Below, one piece after another: positions 1 through 16,054 of a stretch of 64,000 nucleotides of DNA. Below the pieces are notes generated by a model. The model searched no databases, was not told the origin of the DNA, and was given only the letters and a program-made list of their open reading frames with translations. Numbering within the stretch: the stretch's first letter is position 1; each line of letters starts with the position of its first letter. The stretch spans positions 806,001 through 870,000 of the forward strand of contig JAQSEB010000004.1 of NCBI GenBank assembly GCA_030063045.1. The letters run 5' to 3'. Source of the stretch: Pratylenchus scribneri. Its lineage: Eukaryota > Nematoda > Chromadorea > Rhabditida > Pratylenchidae. The position numbers and the translations under genes are program-made.

Positions 1-5
1 TTTAG

Positions 6-569
6 AATTTTTGTGAATTTGGCCGTCAACGATGTTTAGCGGAACGCAGCAGAGCCCACAATTTGACTATCATTTCATATTCGGCTTGCCCCGGTTTACA
101 TTGCCCAATGGACAAATGCGAATCAAGATATGAGCCAGTTTGTGGCACAAATGGCAAGAAATTTGATTAATGATGGATTAATTTAATAAATTCAAGGTAA
201 AACATATGCAAATTTGTGTGAATTGGACAAAAGTGTTTGCATTGTGAGGAGTGCAAAAATGAGAAAACGAATGGAAGAACAGGAGGATGGCACAACATTC
301 ACATTGGCATTGGATTATATTGGTTGGTGGAAATTAATACGAAAATAAAATGATTTTAAATTTAAGGAGAATGTTGTGAGACGGCAACGGAATGCACAAA
401 CATTCAAGGGAATGGAGGGCAAATTTGTGACAATTTGGGCAGAATATATGCGGATGAATGCGCATTTAGGCGGATGGCATGTTTAAAAAAGAAAAGGGAT
501 GGCCAAACATTGAGGCCAATTCAATGCAAAATGTTAAAACATCGAAGAAGGCATAGAAGAAGGAAATGA
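6..569 (+). CDS. Kazal-repeat protein, 3' part (agrin/follistatin-like)
   Basis: This is the 3' end of a gene that enters from the left edge. Exons are 6-153, 197-322 and 367-569, with stop TGA at 567-569; a splice acceptor AG sits at 4-5. Joined, they give the end of one Kazal domain, a full one (CPMDKCESRYEPVCG, then NGKTYANLCELDKSVC) and a last one (ECCETATEC, then ICDNLGRIYADECAFRR), followed by a basic tail rich in Arg and His. Kazal domains are extracellular and act as serine-protease inhibitors or as structural modules in agrin and follistatin. The first intron (154-196) has a GC donor; splicing there is needed to rebuild the second Kazal domain, because read-through hits a stop. The cysteine spacing is convincing. 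Which Kazal family it belongs to cannot be told from this fragment. Confidence 0.8.
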
Positions 570-1460
570 GAGGAAGAATATAGAAATGAATGAATTTAAA
601 ATATTTTGAATAATTTAATTGGAATAAAAAAGTATTAAATATTTGTAAAATTTGAATGTTTGACCAATTCGAAAATATCCAGCTGATTTTGGCCCCGAAT
701 TCATCCCCATCAAAATTTTGTTCATTTTTTTCATTCTTTGGCCACTTTTTTCACCACTATCATCAATTTTGGCACGAAAATGGACATAACCAAACAAATG
801 CCCATTATTGTCTAATCCCCATGACAACCAGAAGAAAAAAGCACCGGAAAATAATGTCCATTTTGTGTGATGGTCAACAGCAGGCGGAAGGCAAAGAAAT
901 AATGGAAAAAGTGCCCGAAATAAAATGTTTATGGCATCAAATTGGAATTCCTCACACAAAATCCAATCATCTAGCCCAAATCCGCTTTTTATCTTCATTA
1001 TTTTCTATTCAACACAAAATTATTTTTACATTATTTTTTCCAACACTTTGCCAATGTCAATATTCCATTCCCGGCATGTTTCGTGCCATCGAAGATGCCA
1101 CTATCCCTTTCCCCCACTACCTTTAAAGAAAGCACTTATCTCCCTTAAAGCCAGTAAACCATCATTCCATAGTCCATATACCTCCTTCTTCGTCATTTCC
1201 GTCATTTTCCTATCCTTTGATATGTTTCCTAATTGACGCCTAATCCTCCCTTCCAGCATAGAGAGGGGTGCCTAATTGAACGACCTCGGAAAGATGCTTA
1301 TCAACTGCTGACTGTGAATGGTGCTTTTGCTTTAATCCGTCCTTGACTGGCTCCACCAAATCCCTTCAATCCTCCTTCTTCCTTCATCCAAGTTCGTCGT
1401 CGTCGTCCCCTTCTTGGGCCCATCCACCCTCCATTCGATGCCGTCGCCCGTCCAAACTTT
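570..1460. other. Intergenic, no gene supported
   Basis: This stretch is AT-rich. Open frames here on both strands overlap each other, have no recognisable domain and show no matching splice pattern. It probably holds the 3' UTR of the Kazal gene and the promoter of the lectin gene. Confidence 0.5.
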
Positions 1461-4400
1461 TTGCGCCAAATGCCCTTCTCCTTCTCCTACTCATGTTCAA
1501 CAACAACAAATCAATTTCATATTTTCCCGGTCATCCTTTTGTTGTTATTGGCCATTCAGCCTTGCAGTTCATCCCAACAATTCCTCTTCAATATGGACGG
1601 ACCACAGCCTTGTCCAGAGAATCCAATCCGTCTGAAGGCCCACAGATATCCACGATACATTTATTCACCATTCGATGAGCATCGGCTCTATCCTCCGGAC
1701 ACGGATTGCCAATTTCTAATTGAAGTTATTATTGTGGCCAAATATTCATTTTTGGTATTTTTTGTGGATATAGGTCAGCGACAAATCCAATCGAATCCAT
1801 TTGACCGTTTTGGAAAGTGAATTGGAGGAGCCACTCTTCACGGATTGCAACGATTTTGTGAGTATTCAGGACATTGAAGGTGAATATCAATGGAATTGGA
1901 GGGAAATGATTTTATGGCATTTTTACAGTGAATGGGACAAGCAGCAGGAAGGAGATTGTCCGTTGGTGTGGACAAGGCTGGTTTTGATGGATTGGCCATT
2001 GACATTTGAATGATTTCCCCTATTTTATATAGATTTTCCTGCGGCAATAACCAGTGCCTCAAATTCCATTCTTGTCCATTTTCATTCAGATACGGTGCGT
2101 GAATGAGCTACATTATTTTTTTTATTTTTTAATTGTTCAAAAAATATTTCTAAAAATTCCAACATCTCCTTTCATCTTTTCTTTTTTCTATCATTCAGGT
2201 CATCCAAAAACGTGGATTCAACATTTCATTTGTTCAATTTGGTTGGTAGCCAATTTTATTTTTTGACTTCATTTTTCTATTCCAGAAATTCCTGGATGCC
2301 CGCCAGAATGGAAATGGGATACCGCATCGCAATTTTGGTGCTAATTCCTATCAATTCCTTTCACTTTTTTTATTATTGTCCTAAATTTTAAGCTATAAAC
2401 AATTTGTCCTTCCTCACATCCTGCCATGGGCTGATGCCCAAAAAGAATGCACTTATGAACGAGCAAATTTAGCCGTTTTTCAAAATGAACAGGATTATAC
2501 CTTCATTATAGGCAAGTCCATCCAAATTCCTTTTTAAATGAGAAGGAGAGGGCGCTTTATTATTTTAGTGTCAAAAAATTGGATAGGATTAGGAACATAA
2601 ATCTTGTCTTCTTCAGCTATAAAACAAGCGGAATTATGTTTGGGGCAAATAAAACAGGCGGAATTATGTTTGGGGCAAATAAAACAGGCGGAATTATGTT
2701 TGGGGCAAATAAAACAGGCGGAATTATGTTTGGGGCAAATAAAACAGGCGGAATTATGTTTGGGCAAATAAAACAGGCGGAATTATGTTTGGGGCAAATA
2801 AAACAGGCGGAATTATGTTTGGGGCAAATAAAACAGGCGGAATTATGTTTGGGGCAAATAAAACAGGCGGAATTATGTTTGGGCAAATAAAACAGGCGGA
2901 ATTATGTTTGGGGCAAATAAAACAGGCGGAATTATGTTTGGGCAAATAAAACAGGCGGAATTATGTTTGGGGCAAATAAAACAGGCGGAATTATGTTTGG
3001 GCAAATAAAACAGGCGGAATTATGTTTGGGGCAAATAAAACAGGCGGAATTATGTTTGGGGCAAATAAAACAGGCGGAATTATGTTTGGGGCAAATAAAA
3101 CAGGCGGAATTATGTTTGGGCAAATAAAACAGGCGGAATTATGTTTGGGGCAAATAAAACAGGCGGAATTATGTTTGGGCAAATAAAACAGGCGGAATTA
3201 TGTTTGGGGCAAATAAAACAGGCGGAATTATGTTTGGGCAAATAAAACAGGCGGAATTATGTTTGGGGCAAATAAAACAGGCGGAATTATGTTTGGGCAA
3301 ATAAAACAGGCGGAATTATGTTTGGGGCAAATAAAACAGGCGGAATTATGTTTGGGGCAAATAAAACAGGCGGAATTATGTTTGGGGCAAATAAAACAGG
3401 CGGAATTATGTTTGGGCAAATAAAACAGGCGGAATTATGTTTGGGGCAAATAAAACAGGCGGAATTATGTTTGGGCAAATAAAACAGGCGGAATTATTTT
3501 GGTGCAAATAAAACAGGCGGAATTATTTTGGTGCAATTAAAACAGGCGGAATTATGTTTGGGGCAAATAAAACAGGCGGAATTATTTAGTGCGATATGTT
3601 TATAAGAAAATAAAAACACAAAATGTTTTAAGAAAAATTGAGAGCAATACAAATAAAAATTTCTTTTCCTTGCCTGCAGCTATAAATGAATAGAAAGGAA
3701 AATACATACAATATCGTATTCTCTTACTTGAAATTAAGTGCAAAAACTTTAATATGAAATAAAATTATTGTACCCTCTACCCTATTTGGGAATTGAATAT
3801 TCATTTTTTGACTATTTTTTCAGAAAAATTCTCGCAGACCCATTCCTTCCCCTGGATTGGTTATTCTGATGCTAATATGGAAGCAGGTATTTTGTTTAAA
3901 ATAATCCACAATAATATTTGATCCATATTTTCAGTGTTTGAAGCCGTTGATAGGAGCAGCCCAATTTGGCCTGAAAAGTAAAATTCAAATTGGAAATAAT
4001 AAATTAGTAAATTATTTTGTAAATTTTTCAGTTTTCCTCTGAAGCAAGAGAATGAAGGGAAGGATTGCGTCTTTTTGGATTGGAATAAACGTGAAAAATT
4101 TGTGCATTACGAAATTGACGATTGCCGAACTCGAAGGCCTTTTCTATGCAAAAGGCGAAAAGGCACAATTCAATGACATATTTTAATTATTTCAACAATT
4201 CATTGTCAGATGGAACCGACGAGCCGGTGATCCTTCCTTCTGGCTTAATTCGACGTGGATTTCGCGACTTCTCCATTGATTACACAATTTTAATCGGTGT
4301 AATCATTCTTTTGCTTTTGGCCCTCGTTGTTGGCTGCGTTTTTTACCAAAAATTCAAGGAACGTTCTCGAGTGATGAATGTGGATTTGAATCAAAGATTG

Positions 4401-5393
4401 GTTCAACATCAACAACAACAATTGGGCAGCAGTTCCTCAATTTTGGGCTCAAAAAGAGGAGGGGCGGCGCAGTCAAAAACATTTTCTGGCCAAAAGGCAG
4501 CAGCGGCAGCCGCATTGGCCAAAGAGAAGGCAAAAGAGAAGGAAAGGAGGGAAAGGGAGCAAAGATATGAACAAAAAGGGACGGTGGGCGGAGGAGGAAA
4601 GAATGGAGGAATGACACCAAAACCATTGGAGCCACAGGACAGTTCCGCATCATTCCCGATGCAATTAATGCACGGATTTACTCGAACAATGCAACAACAA
4701 CAAATTGAGACAATTTCCCATCAACAAAGGGAGGAGGCAACCCAAGGGATGGGCCAAGCAATTGAATCACCGTCCCAACAATCGCCGAGAATTAGTTTGA
4801 GTCCAAATCAGCCCGAAATTATGGAGAAAAGGGAAATCAGGAAAGAAGAAATGGAAGAAGAAGAAGAGGAAGAAAGGCACAATATGGGATATGAACCGGA
4901 TTCGGAGGAAGAAGAAATGGGAAGAAGAAGGGAAATTGAGGGAAGAAGGAGGAGTAGAAGGGATGAAAATGGAAAGGAAGAGGAAGAATATGGCCAAGAA
5001 GGTGAATTTGAAGAGAGAAGAGAAACGGTGAAGGCGGAAATATACGAAAATGAAGAGGAATTTGTTCAAATGGAAATAATGGAAGAGAAGAATGTAGGAG
5101 GAGGAGTGGCCGATGAAATGTTGGGCAAATTCCAAACGGCACCAGTCACCGAACATCCATTACGGCCACCAATTGAATTGATGCGAGGAGGAAAGATGGA
5201 AGTGGTGGACGGAGCACCGAATCGAGAGGCCACAATGTTCAGTAGCACCGGAGGAATAGAAAGTGGAACTGGGACAGGAGGAGGGCGAATGCGCACTAGA
5301 CGGAAATCCTTCGATAGGCCACCTCCGGTTGGGCCATTGGACAATGTTTCGGCAATTTCGCTGGATGAATTTTGGCAACAAAATCAAAAATGA
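1461..5393 (+). CDS. CUB + C-type lectin single-pass membrane protein with long acidic tail
   Basis: Ten exons: 1461-1724, 1774-1879, 2033-2094, 2199-2241, 2286-2337, 2393-2511, 3824-3886, 3935-3977, 4032-4162 and 4210-5393. The start gives a signal peptide (VILLLLLAIQPCSS). A CUB domain follows (YPPDTDCQFLIE, FPAAITSASNSILVHFHSD), then a C-type lectin domain (CPPEWKWDTASQFW, LPWADAQKEC, SFPWIGYSDA, DDCRTRRPFLC). After it come a transmembrane helix (ILIGVIILLLLALVVGCVF) and about 340 cytoplasmic residues rich in Glu and Arg, ending in SAISLDEFW. Such proteins are usually surface receptors or adhesion molecules; the ligand is unknown. Introns 2512-3823 and 4163-4209 use GC donors, fixed by frame and domain continuity. 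The first holds a minisatellite of about 1 kb. ATG 1461 was chosen because it opens a clean signal peptide; the Met at 1470 is equally possible. Confidence 0.85.
2626..3590 (+). repeat. Minisatellite A, 29/30-bp units with CAGGCGGAATTA core
   Basis: About 32 tandem units lie inside the GC-AG intron of the lectin gene. Each has the core CAGGCGGAATTA followed by TGTTTGGGGCAAATAAAA or a one-base-shorter form with GGG. The 29- and 30-bp forms alternate in higher-order blocks, as expected from unequal exchange. The last units diverge (TATTTTGGTGCAA). Open frames through the array are repeat artefacts. Confidence 0.95.
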
Positions 5394-5967
5394 ATGTAAA
5401 GGAAAAGGAGAATGGAATGAATGATTAAATTAGTTCCAATTAGATTAGAATATAAAAATGCATATCAATATCAATTTGCCGATTGGCTTACAAAAAAATA
5501 TTGTTTTGTCCCTTCCAATCCATCCATATTCAATTCAATAATTTCCCATTTAATTTGTTTAATCCTGTTTTTATTCAGTTTTAATCCCATTTTATGCCCG
5601 TTGATCAATAATATTGGCATTTTCGCAAATAAATGAATTTCTCCTAATCCGGACTTTCCTCTTGACTCGCGCGGTGCGCAGTTCCTTGTTGGTTTTGGAT
5701 GGGATTGGCGGCTTTCCTCTCCTTTGGGTTAACCCCAATTCGTCTTGGGTCATGGGCATCGACTTCCTCTCCATCATATCCATTTTTGTCCGGGGCTTTT
5801 CCTGTTCCTTTTCCCCTCTCCTTTTTTCTCAATCATTTTTTTCCAAACCCTAAACCCCCAATTTCCATTAATAAATGCATTCAAAATTGCCATCATTTTT
5901 CCTTTTTGCTTGCCTCATTAATTATGCAATTTTGGTTGAAATTGTAACCAGTGTTCCCAAGAATCAA

Positions 5968-6830
5968 ATGGCCAAAATGGAAATTGAGGCCGGAATTGAT
6001 AGTAAAAATAAATGATTCAGAATTTAATTGGTTCAATTTCTTATAGAGGATTTGATAGCATACAAAATGGAAGACCAACCTAATTCGAAGGAGGTGGATC
6101 AACAAAAACCGTTGATGATTCGAATGTTCATGCCGGAGGTGAAAGAGAAGAAAACAATGAGAATATTGGATGAGAAAATGCCATTGGCTGTTGTGGATGT
6201 GGACATTGTGGCAGAAAAGGAGGAAGAGGATGAAGAAAATGGGAAGAAGAAGAATGAATCGGAAGAATTTACTGCCGAAGATTTGAGCCAATTTGAAATG
6301 GAGGAGAAGGAAATTCGGAGGAAGCAACCTGTCAAACAAAGAATGTCAATTTTGAAGGGATTGAAGAAAGCGGGAAACATAAAAAGAAGTGAGTGGATTA
6401 TGGTACATTCAAAATACAGTATTTTTTCTAGTTTAAGCCCACTCCCAAGTAGAATCCCACTCTCTATGTAGTAAAAGCCCAAGAGAAGCTCCGAAAAATA
6501 TAAACCCATGGGCTTCTAATAGAAAAAACGGCAATTTCAGAATCAGTTAAGCTGCCTCCATTACATGTGCCACAGGCAAAGGCGGCTCCAATTTTGCGGG
6601 CAACAGCAGAAGAAAATAATTTGGTTGAAGAAGAGAGAAAGGACAAATTGCAACAACCACAACAAAGTGGACGGCAATTTTGGGTGAATGCGTTGAAAAC
6701 ATTGTTGCTGGAATTTCGTCGAATGCATCCGGAAATAGTGGCCAACAATAATAACAAAAAGAGGAATTTGATAAAGGAAGAAAAGAGCAGAAAATGGGCA
6801 AATGGAGAAAATAATAATAATATGGTATAA
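5968..6830 (+). CDS. Hypothetical charged protein
   Basis: Not recognised. Three exons (5968-6001, 6047-6388, 6541-6830) join in frame with GT-AG introns. The protein starts MAKMEIEAGID, is rich in Glu and Lys (KEEEDEENGKKK), contains QRMSILKGLKKAG, and ends in an Asn-rich stretch. No signal peptide or membrane segment is seen, so it is probably intracellular. The frame is open upstream of 5968 with no earlier Met, so an additional 5' exon cannot be excluded. It lies 575 bp downstream of the lectin gene on the same strand and could share its transcript. Its similarity to the acidic cytoplasmic tail of that gene is compositional only. Confidence 0.55.
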
Positions 6831-6976
6831 AAATAATGGAAAGCATTTTTTTATTCAAATAAAGGCGAATGGATTATGCCCTGGAGGAATTTCAGGGGGA
6901 GGTCATTTTGTGGAAAATGAAGCGAAAGACAAATGAAAAAATAAAAGGAAAAAGTAAATTGGCATAATTTGGCATA

Positions 6977-11360
<4,384 letters not shown>

Positions 11361-11560
11361 AGTTGGTGGTGGGGAAATTGGCCTTTCCTCCCTGCTACTC
11401 AATGTTGGCATTGGCAAATCCTCCTCAATTGAATAGCCATAAATTGAATCGGCGATTGATTTTGATTGCGGTGAATGGAGGGAGAAAGGAATTTGATGGA
11501 AAAATGACAACAAAATTGCCAACAAATTGGCAAATGTGGCAAAAATTGGCGAGGACATTG

Positions 11561-12131
11561 GTGGCGGAAATTATTTAAATTACAAATTTAAAACATTTTG
11601 GAAAGCTGGGAGAATGTTTTTGCTTTTTTTTGGATGGGCCGAATGACTTTAGCCATCCATCCGTCCAAAAATATGGATGTGGAGAGGGGAAGTGGCGGCT
11701 TTGGCATTGTCAATTCCAATGCCCCTTTGTGTTGTGGCCTGTGGCGGCCATTTATCCAACAATCCCAAGGACGGCACATTAGTCAGCATAAAAAACGGAA
11801 GAAAGGATGGGCTAAAAGAGTGCATTTTGTCTCGGCTGTGGAAGCAATTCGGCGGAAGTCCACTTTGGCATTGGACAACAAAAGAAGGGGAAATAAATCC
11901 ATACAACTATTGTGGCCATAGAATGTGCACTATTATTTAAAATATTTTTTATTCAACATTTTTAGCCAATTTATTGAAAGTATTAATTTGTTCCCTATCA
12001 TATGTATTTTGGCCAATAAATAAATATTATATTTATATCTATATCCTTTTGTTTATTAATTATGAATAAATTATTATGGAAAAAATGTGCGATTAAATAA
12101 TTTATAATTTATAACAAATAAAAATTTATAA
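11561..12131. other. Intergenic between cholinesterase-like gene and PIG-S
   Basis: Short overlapping frames on both strands (11588-11940) have no recognisable domain. The right part is very AT-rich and includes the 3' flank of PIG-S. No gene is supported. Confidence 0.5.
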
Positions 12132-13570
12132 TTAATCAATTTTTGTGTCATCCTTTTCTCCTTCAGTTTGTTTCCTTTTATTCTTCCATTCTTTGAATTT
12201 TGCAATTAAAAAGAGGAAAAATAGAGTCAAAGGTTGAAAAATTGGTGCCAAAATGGGCAAAAACAATGGCACATAAATTCCATATTTTTGATCGGCAGGG
12301 AAATTGAGCAATTCCAGGAGGGAATGATGGCCATTGGCAAATTCGGCTAAACGCCTTGCTTCGGACGCAGATTCGGAATCTAAAAATAATTTGGGGAAAT
12401 ATTAAAATTTATTGATTTAAAATTTTACCAAATTTTCCATTTTGTTTGAGGGCATTGTAGGCTTTGAAAAATTGTTTGCTTGATTCTTCTGCAAATTGGG
12501 CAACTTCATCCGAAATGACCAAATCTTCAATTTTTGATGCCACTAAACAATAAAAAATATTAAAATTAATTAATTAATAATTTACATTGATGCAATGAAT
12601 TAAGCATTTGAACAGTTTGGAGCATATTTTTGAGGCAAATTCTTTGTTGATGTAATTTTAATGCCATTTCCAATGTTTCCATTTTGCCATTTTCTTTGCC
12701 AATTGGTGGAATTCCAAATTGCAATTGAAGATTGGCCAAAATTGAATTCAATAATAATTCAATTTTTTCCTCTTCAATTTGATGGAAGAAAAGGCCACCC
12801 CAGGAGGCGATGGCAATTCCATCATTTTCATTTTGTTTATTTTTGTCAATTGTATTAAAAAATATTGAAATTTTGAGCAATGTTTCTTTGCCAACCGGCG
12901 GCGAACTAATTTTGTCCAATTCAGTGGAAATTGCCGAGGCAATGTTTTCATCAGCAAAATTAATATTTGCAGCCGGCCCGAAATTAATGAGCAAAAATTC
13001 GGCCAAATTAAAATCCCAAATATTCTCGGAACTGAGGCCCACTAAAAATTAAATTTATTTTTATTAATTAAAATTAATTAATTACATTTAATTCCAATTG
13101 GTCGAAAATATTTTTTCGAAAATGAATTTATTTTTTCCAAAATTATTTTTGCCGAATTTATTCCATTTTCGGCATTTGTTGCATTTTGAATGAAAATAAA
13201 ATGCAAATTATAATCCGGCGATTGGCCCAAATTATCCCAAATTCCATTGCCACTTGAATTTGGTTGAATTAATTCCAAATCCTTAAAATATTTTTATTAT
13301 TTTAAAATTAAATTAAACTTTTTTGAGTGTTTCCAAAATTGTTGGCTCAATTTTTGGCAATTTTGCTCGATATGGGGTGGTGGCTATCCACCAAATTTGA
13401 ATTCCAATTAAAATAAAAATTACAAATGATTGGAAGGAAATTCGTCGCCATTTTGCCTCCAAAATTTCTTTTTCATTGAATTCCGTCTAAAATTAAATTT
13501 TTAATTAAATAAATTTAAATAAAATTGCCTCATTGTTCAAATAATTCTGAAACTGTTGGCCAAAGGACAT
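12132..13570 (-). CDS. PIGS: GPI transamidase subunit PIG-S
   Basis: Reverse-strand gene, ATG at 13570 and stop at 12132-12134. The N-terminal exons give MSFGQQFQNYLNNE, then WRRISFQSFVIFILIGIQIW, a membrane segment followed by WIATTPYRAKLPKIE. This is the PIG-S pattern of a helix, W-W and YRA-LP. The C-terminus has DQKYGIYVPLFLPILAPIF and a second membrane helix (LTLFFLFLIAKF). PIG-S belongs to the ER complex that attaches GPI anchors to proteins. The middle (12566-13042) is lumenal and diverged. Intron 1 has a GC donor (13528-13527), since no GT lies where exon MSFGQQ...NNE must end. At about 370 residues it is shorter than typical PIG-S. Confidence 0.85.
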
Positions 13571-13988
13571 TTTGGGAGGCTTTTTGGCCTTAAAACATTT
13601 CTCAATTTTGGGAATAAATATGCAAAAAATAGTGAAAATAAAATTAATTTAATAATTCATATTAATCCACAAATAATTAAAGCATAATTTATTCAAAAAA
13701 ATTCAAATGCGAATAGGAATTAATTAAAAATGAGTTCAACGAAAAAATGTGGGAAAGGCATTATCAATAAAATAAAAATGAGGTGAAAGCCAGAGAGGAA
13801 GGCAAAATTACACAAAATAAGTATATTTTCAAATATTAAATATCTGTTTAGGATAAGTTTTGGTTGGATTTAAGTCAATAAAGTGAAAAAATAGGAAATG
13901 AAAAATTAATGGCAATTTAAATGTTTTTGGAATTTGGATGGCAGAATGGGCAATTTGTTGGGCTTTTCCCATCAAAAATTTGTCATAA

Positions 13989-15246
13989 TCAAATTTGTCG
14001 ATTCCACTTGGATCGTTGCGCAAAAATGTCACTTCTCAAGTCTTGGGCAAAACAAATTCCAAGGAACTAAAATGAGAATTAAAATTTTATTCAAAAATTG
14101 AATGAATTAACCTGAACGACGGCGACCACAAAAATGGCCGCACCAACATAGAGGAAATTATTATTCAGCCAATATTGCAATTTTGGCAGGCATCCTTCCG
14201 TGTAAATATTGCTGTGATATGATTGCTTTGGGCCCTAAAAATCAATTAAAAATTATATTTAAAAATAAATATTACATTGTCCATTTGGCTAATTCGAGTC
14301 CGATAGCCGCATGCATAATTGATGAGAGCAGTGTCAATATTTTTGCAACATGAATAGGGCACACCACCGGCCTACAAAAATAATAATTAATTTAAATTAA
14401 TTATTATTAAATAATTACTTCAGGTGATTTCAATGCCATTGCGGAAGAATTGAAGTAAATATTTTTATCCCAATCTTTAATTAAAATAATCAAAATTATT
14501 TTTCTAAAATATAAAAAAATGAACCGTCTGGGTCACTAATTCCGCAACATTGGAAATCCATTTGCATCCAGTCAATTATTGTTTGCAAATCCGGGTCATC
14601 TCGATAATGGAAAATCTAATAAATTAATTAAATGTTTAATATTGCTCAATGAATTTAACCATATAGTCGAGTCGATTATTCAAATCACCCTCGATAAAAT
14701 CCTTGGCCACAAATGCCAAAATAACAATCAATGCCTCGGAGAGGAGAAGAAGGCCAAGAATTGATGAATAAATTGCCAAAAAACATGTATTTTCACGTAA
14801 AGCTCCGACACAGCCTAAAATATAGAAAATTTAAGGCTATAAAATATTAAAAAATTATTACCACTAAAGCCGATTGACCAAATAATTGCCCCAATAATAA
14901 TCAATATCCAAGCGGGGTCGAGATAAAAGAGTGAAAGTTGGCTGTACAAATTATTCTTTTCCAATCTTGACCAAGTTCCAACTCCTAAGAGCAAAAATCC
15001 AAGAGCCCAAAAGACCACATTGAAGCTATAAATTCATTATTAATATTATATTTCTAATACATACCCAAAAACGGTATATTTGACACAAAAGCTAATTTCC
15101 GATCGATTCCTTCGACGTCGATTGACGCTTGGATTTCTAATCTAAATTAAAAATATTAATTAAAAAACATTTAGCATTAAAATTACCCCATGATGGCGTT
15201 GATGATTGATGTGGTTATTATTGCTATTAAGCCTTCTATTTGCCAT
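13989..15246 (-). CDS. Tetraspanin (TSP-12/TSP-14-like)
   Basis: Reverse-strand multi-exon gene, ATG at 15246 and stop TGA at 13989-13991. The protein starts MANRRLNSNNNH with a basic N-terminus, then CVKYTVFGFNVVFW (TM1), WILIIIGAIIWSIGFSGCVG (TM2) and CFLAIYSSILGLLLLSEALI (TM3). A large loop carries FQCCG, VPYSCC, ACGY and EGCLPKLQ. TM4 is FLYVGAAIFVVAVVQFLGIC, followed by FAQDLRSD. The CCG motif and following Cys residues identify a tetraspanin, a membrane organiser. VPYSCC and CGYRTR resemble the TspanC8 group that escorts ADAM10, but I count six loop cysteines rather than eight. It is transcribed away from FNIP across an 800-bp gap. Confidence 0.88.
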
Positions 15247-16054
15247 TCTCAAACATTTGATGATAAAAACAGTGAATAAGTAGATTAATTTATAAATTAT
15301 AAGCAAATTTTAATAATTTACATCTACCTGAATTTATGCAAAATTATTTTAAAAAGCACCATGGTTCTAGTTCTAGGTCTAGATTTTAGGAATTATTCAA
15401 TTTTTCTCGATTTTTTTTTGCAAAAATTGTTTTTCGTACTGTAGTGGGAATTGCTATTTCTTTTAAATTTATGCAATAAAAAATTATTGGCATAATGTTT
15501 TTATTTTGGCTTGGCGCCAGCGGCCAGCCGCCAGCATCAGAAGGCAGAAAGCAGCAGAAGCGGCTGGCGATGGCGGCGGCGGCTGGCTGAACAGCCACAT
15601 AATGATGACAGCCGATGCTAGCGAGCGACTGGCTGCTTGCCAATCCTAAACATTCATTGGAAGTAAAGCATGTCATACATAAATGTACAGCCAGCAGTCG
15701 TTCCACTTCACTGGTTGCTTCATTTCCTTTTCTCAGTGTCTGTCTACGAATTTTTTTTTATTTGGTCAGTTGCCAATCACGTGAATTCTTTTTTTTTTAT
15801 TAACTGCCATAGTCATCATACCTCTTCCACTTCCATCCTCAAAAGCTCAAACCATTCATATTTTGGCTAGTTAAAAATGGCAAAAATTTTGAAATTTTAA
15901 ACCTTAAGCTTTAATTATCCATGTTCGTCCCTAATTTTATTAATTTCTTCCAATTTTTTTCAGATTAATTACTACAATAAATAATAAATATTTTATTATA
16001 ATTAAATTGATATGTCAGTACTCGCAATTAGACTTACGAAGAAGAAAACAATAA
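15247..16054. promoter_or_regulatory. Divergent promoter region with GC-rich island
   Basis: This gap separates the reverse tetraspanin and the forward FNIP gene. It contains a GC-rich block (about 15510-15625) with repeated GGCTGGC and CAGC steps (CAGCGGCCAGCCGCCAGC, GGCTGGCGATGGCGGCGG) in otherwise AT-rich DNA. A long reverse frame through it (15386-15706) has no recognised domain and is not called. The position suggests a shared promoter; no TATA or initiator is claimed. Confidence 0.4.

Noticed and set aside
656..1126. 156-aa forward frame
   Set aside because: It overlaps an equally long reverse frame and has no domain and no splice support.
2534..3478. Open frames through the minisatellite (ACFICPKHNS repeats)
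   Set aside because: They are a product of a unit length that keeps frame for short runs. They lie in an intron of the lectin gene.
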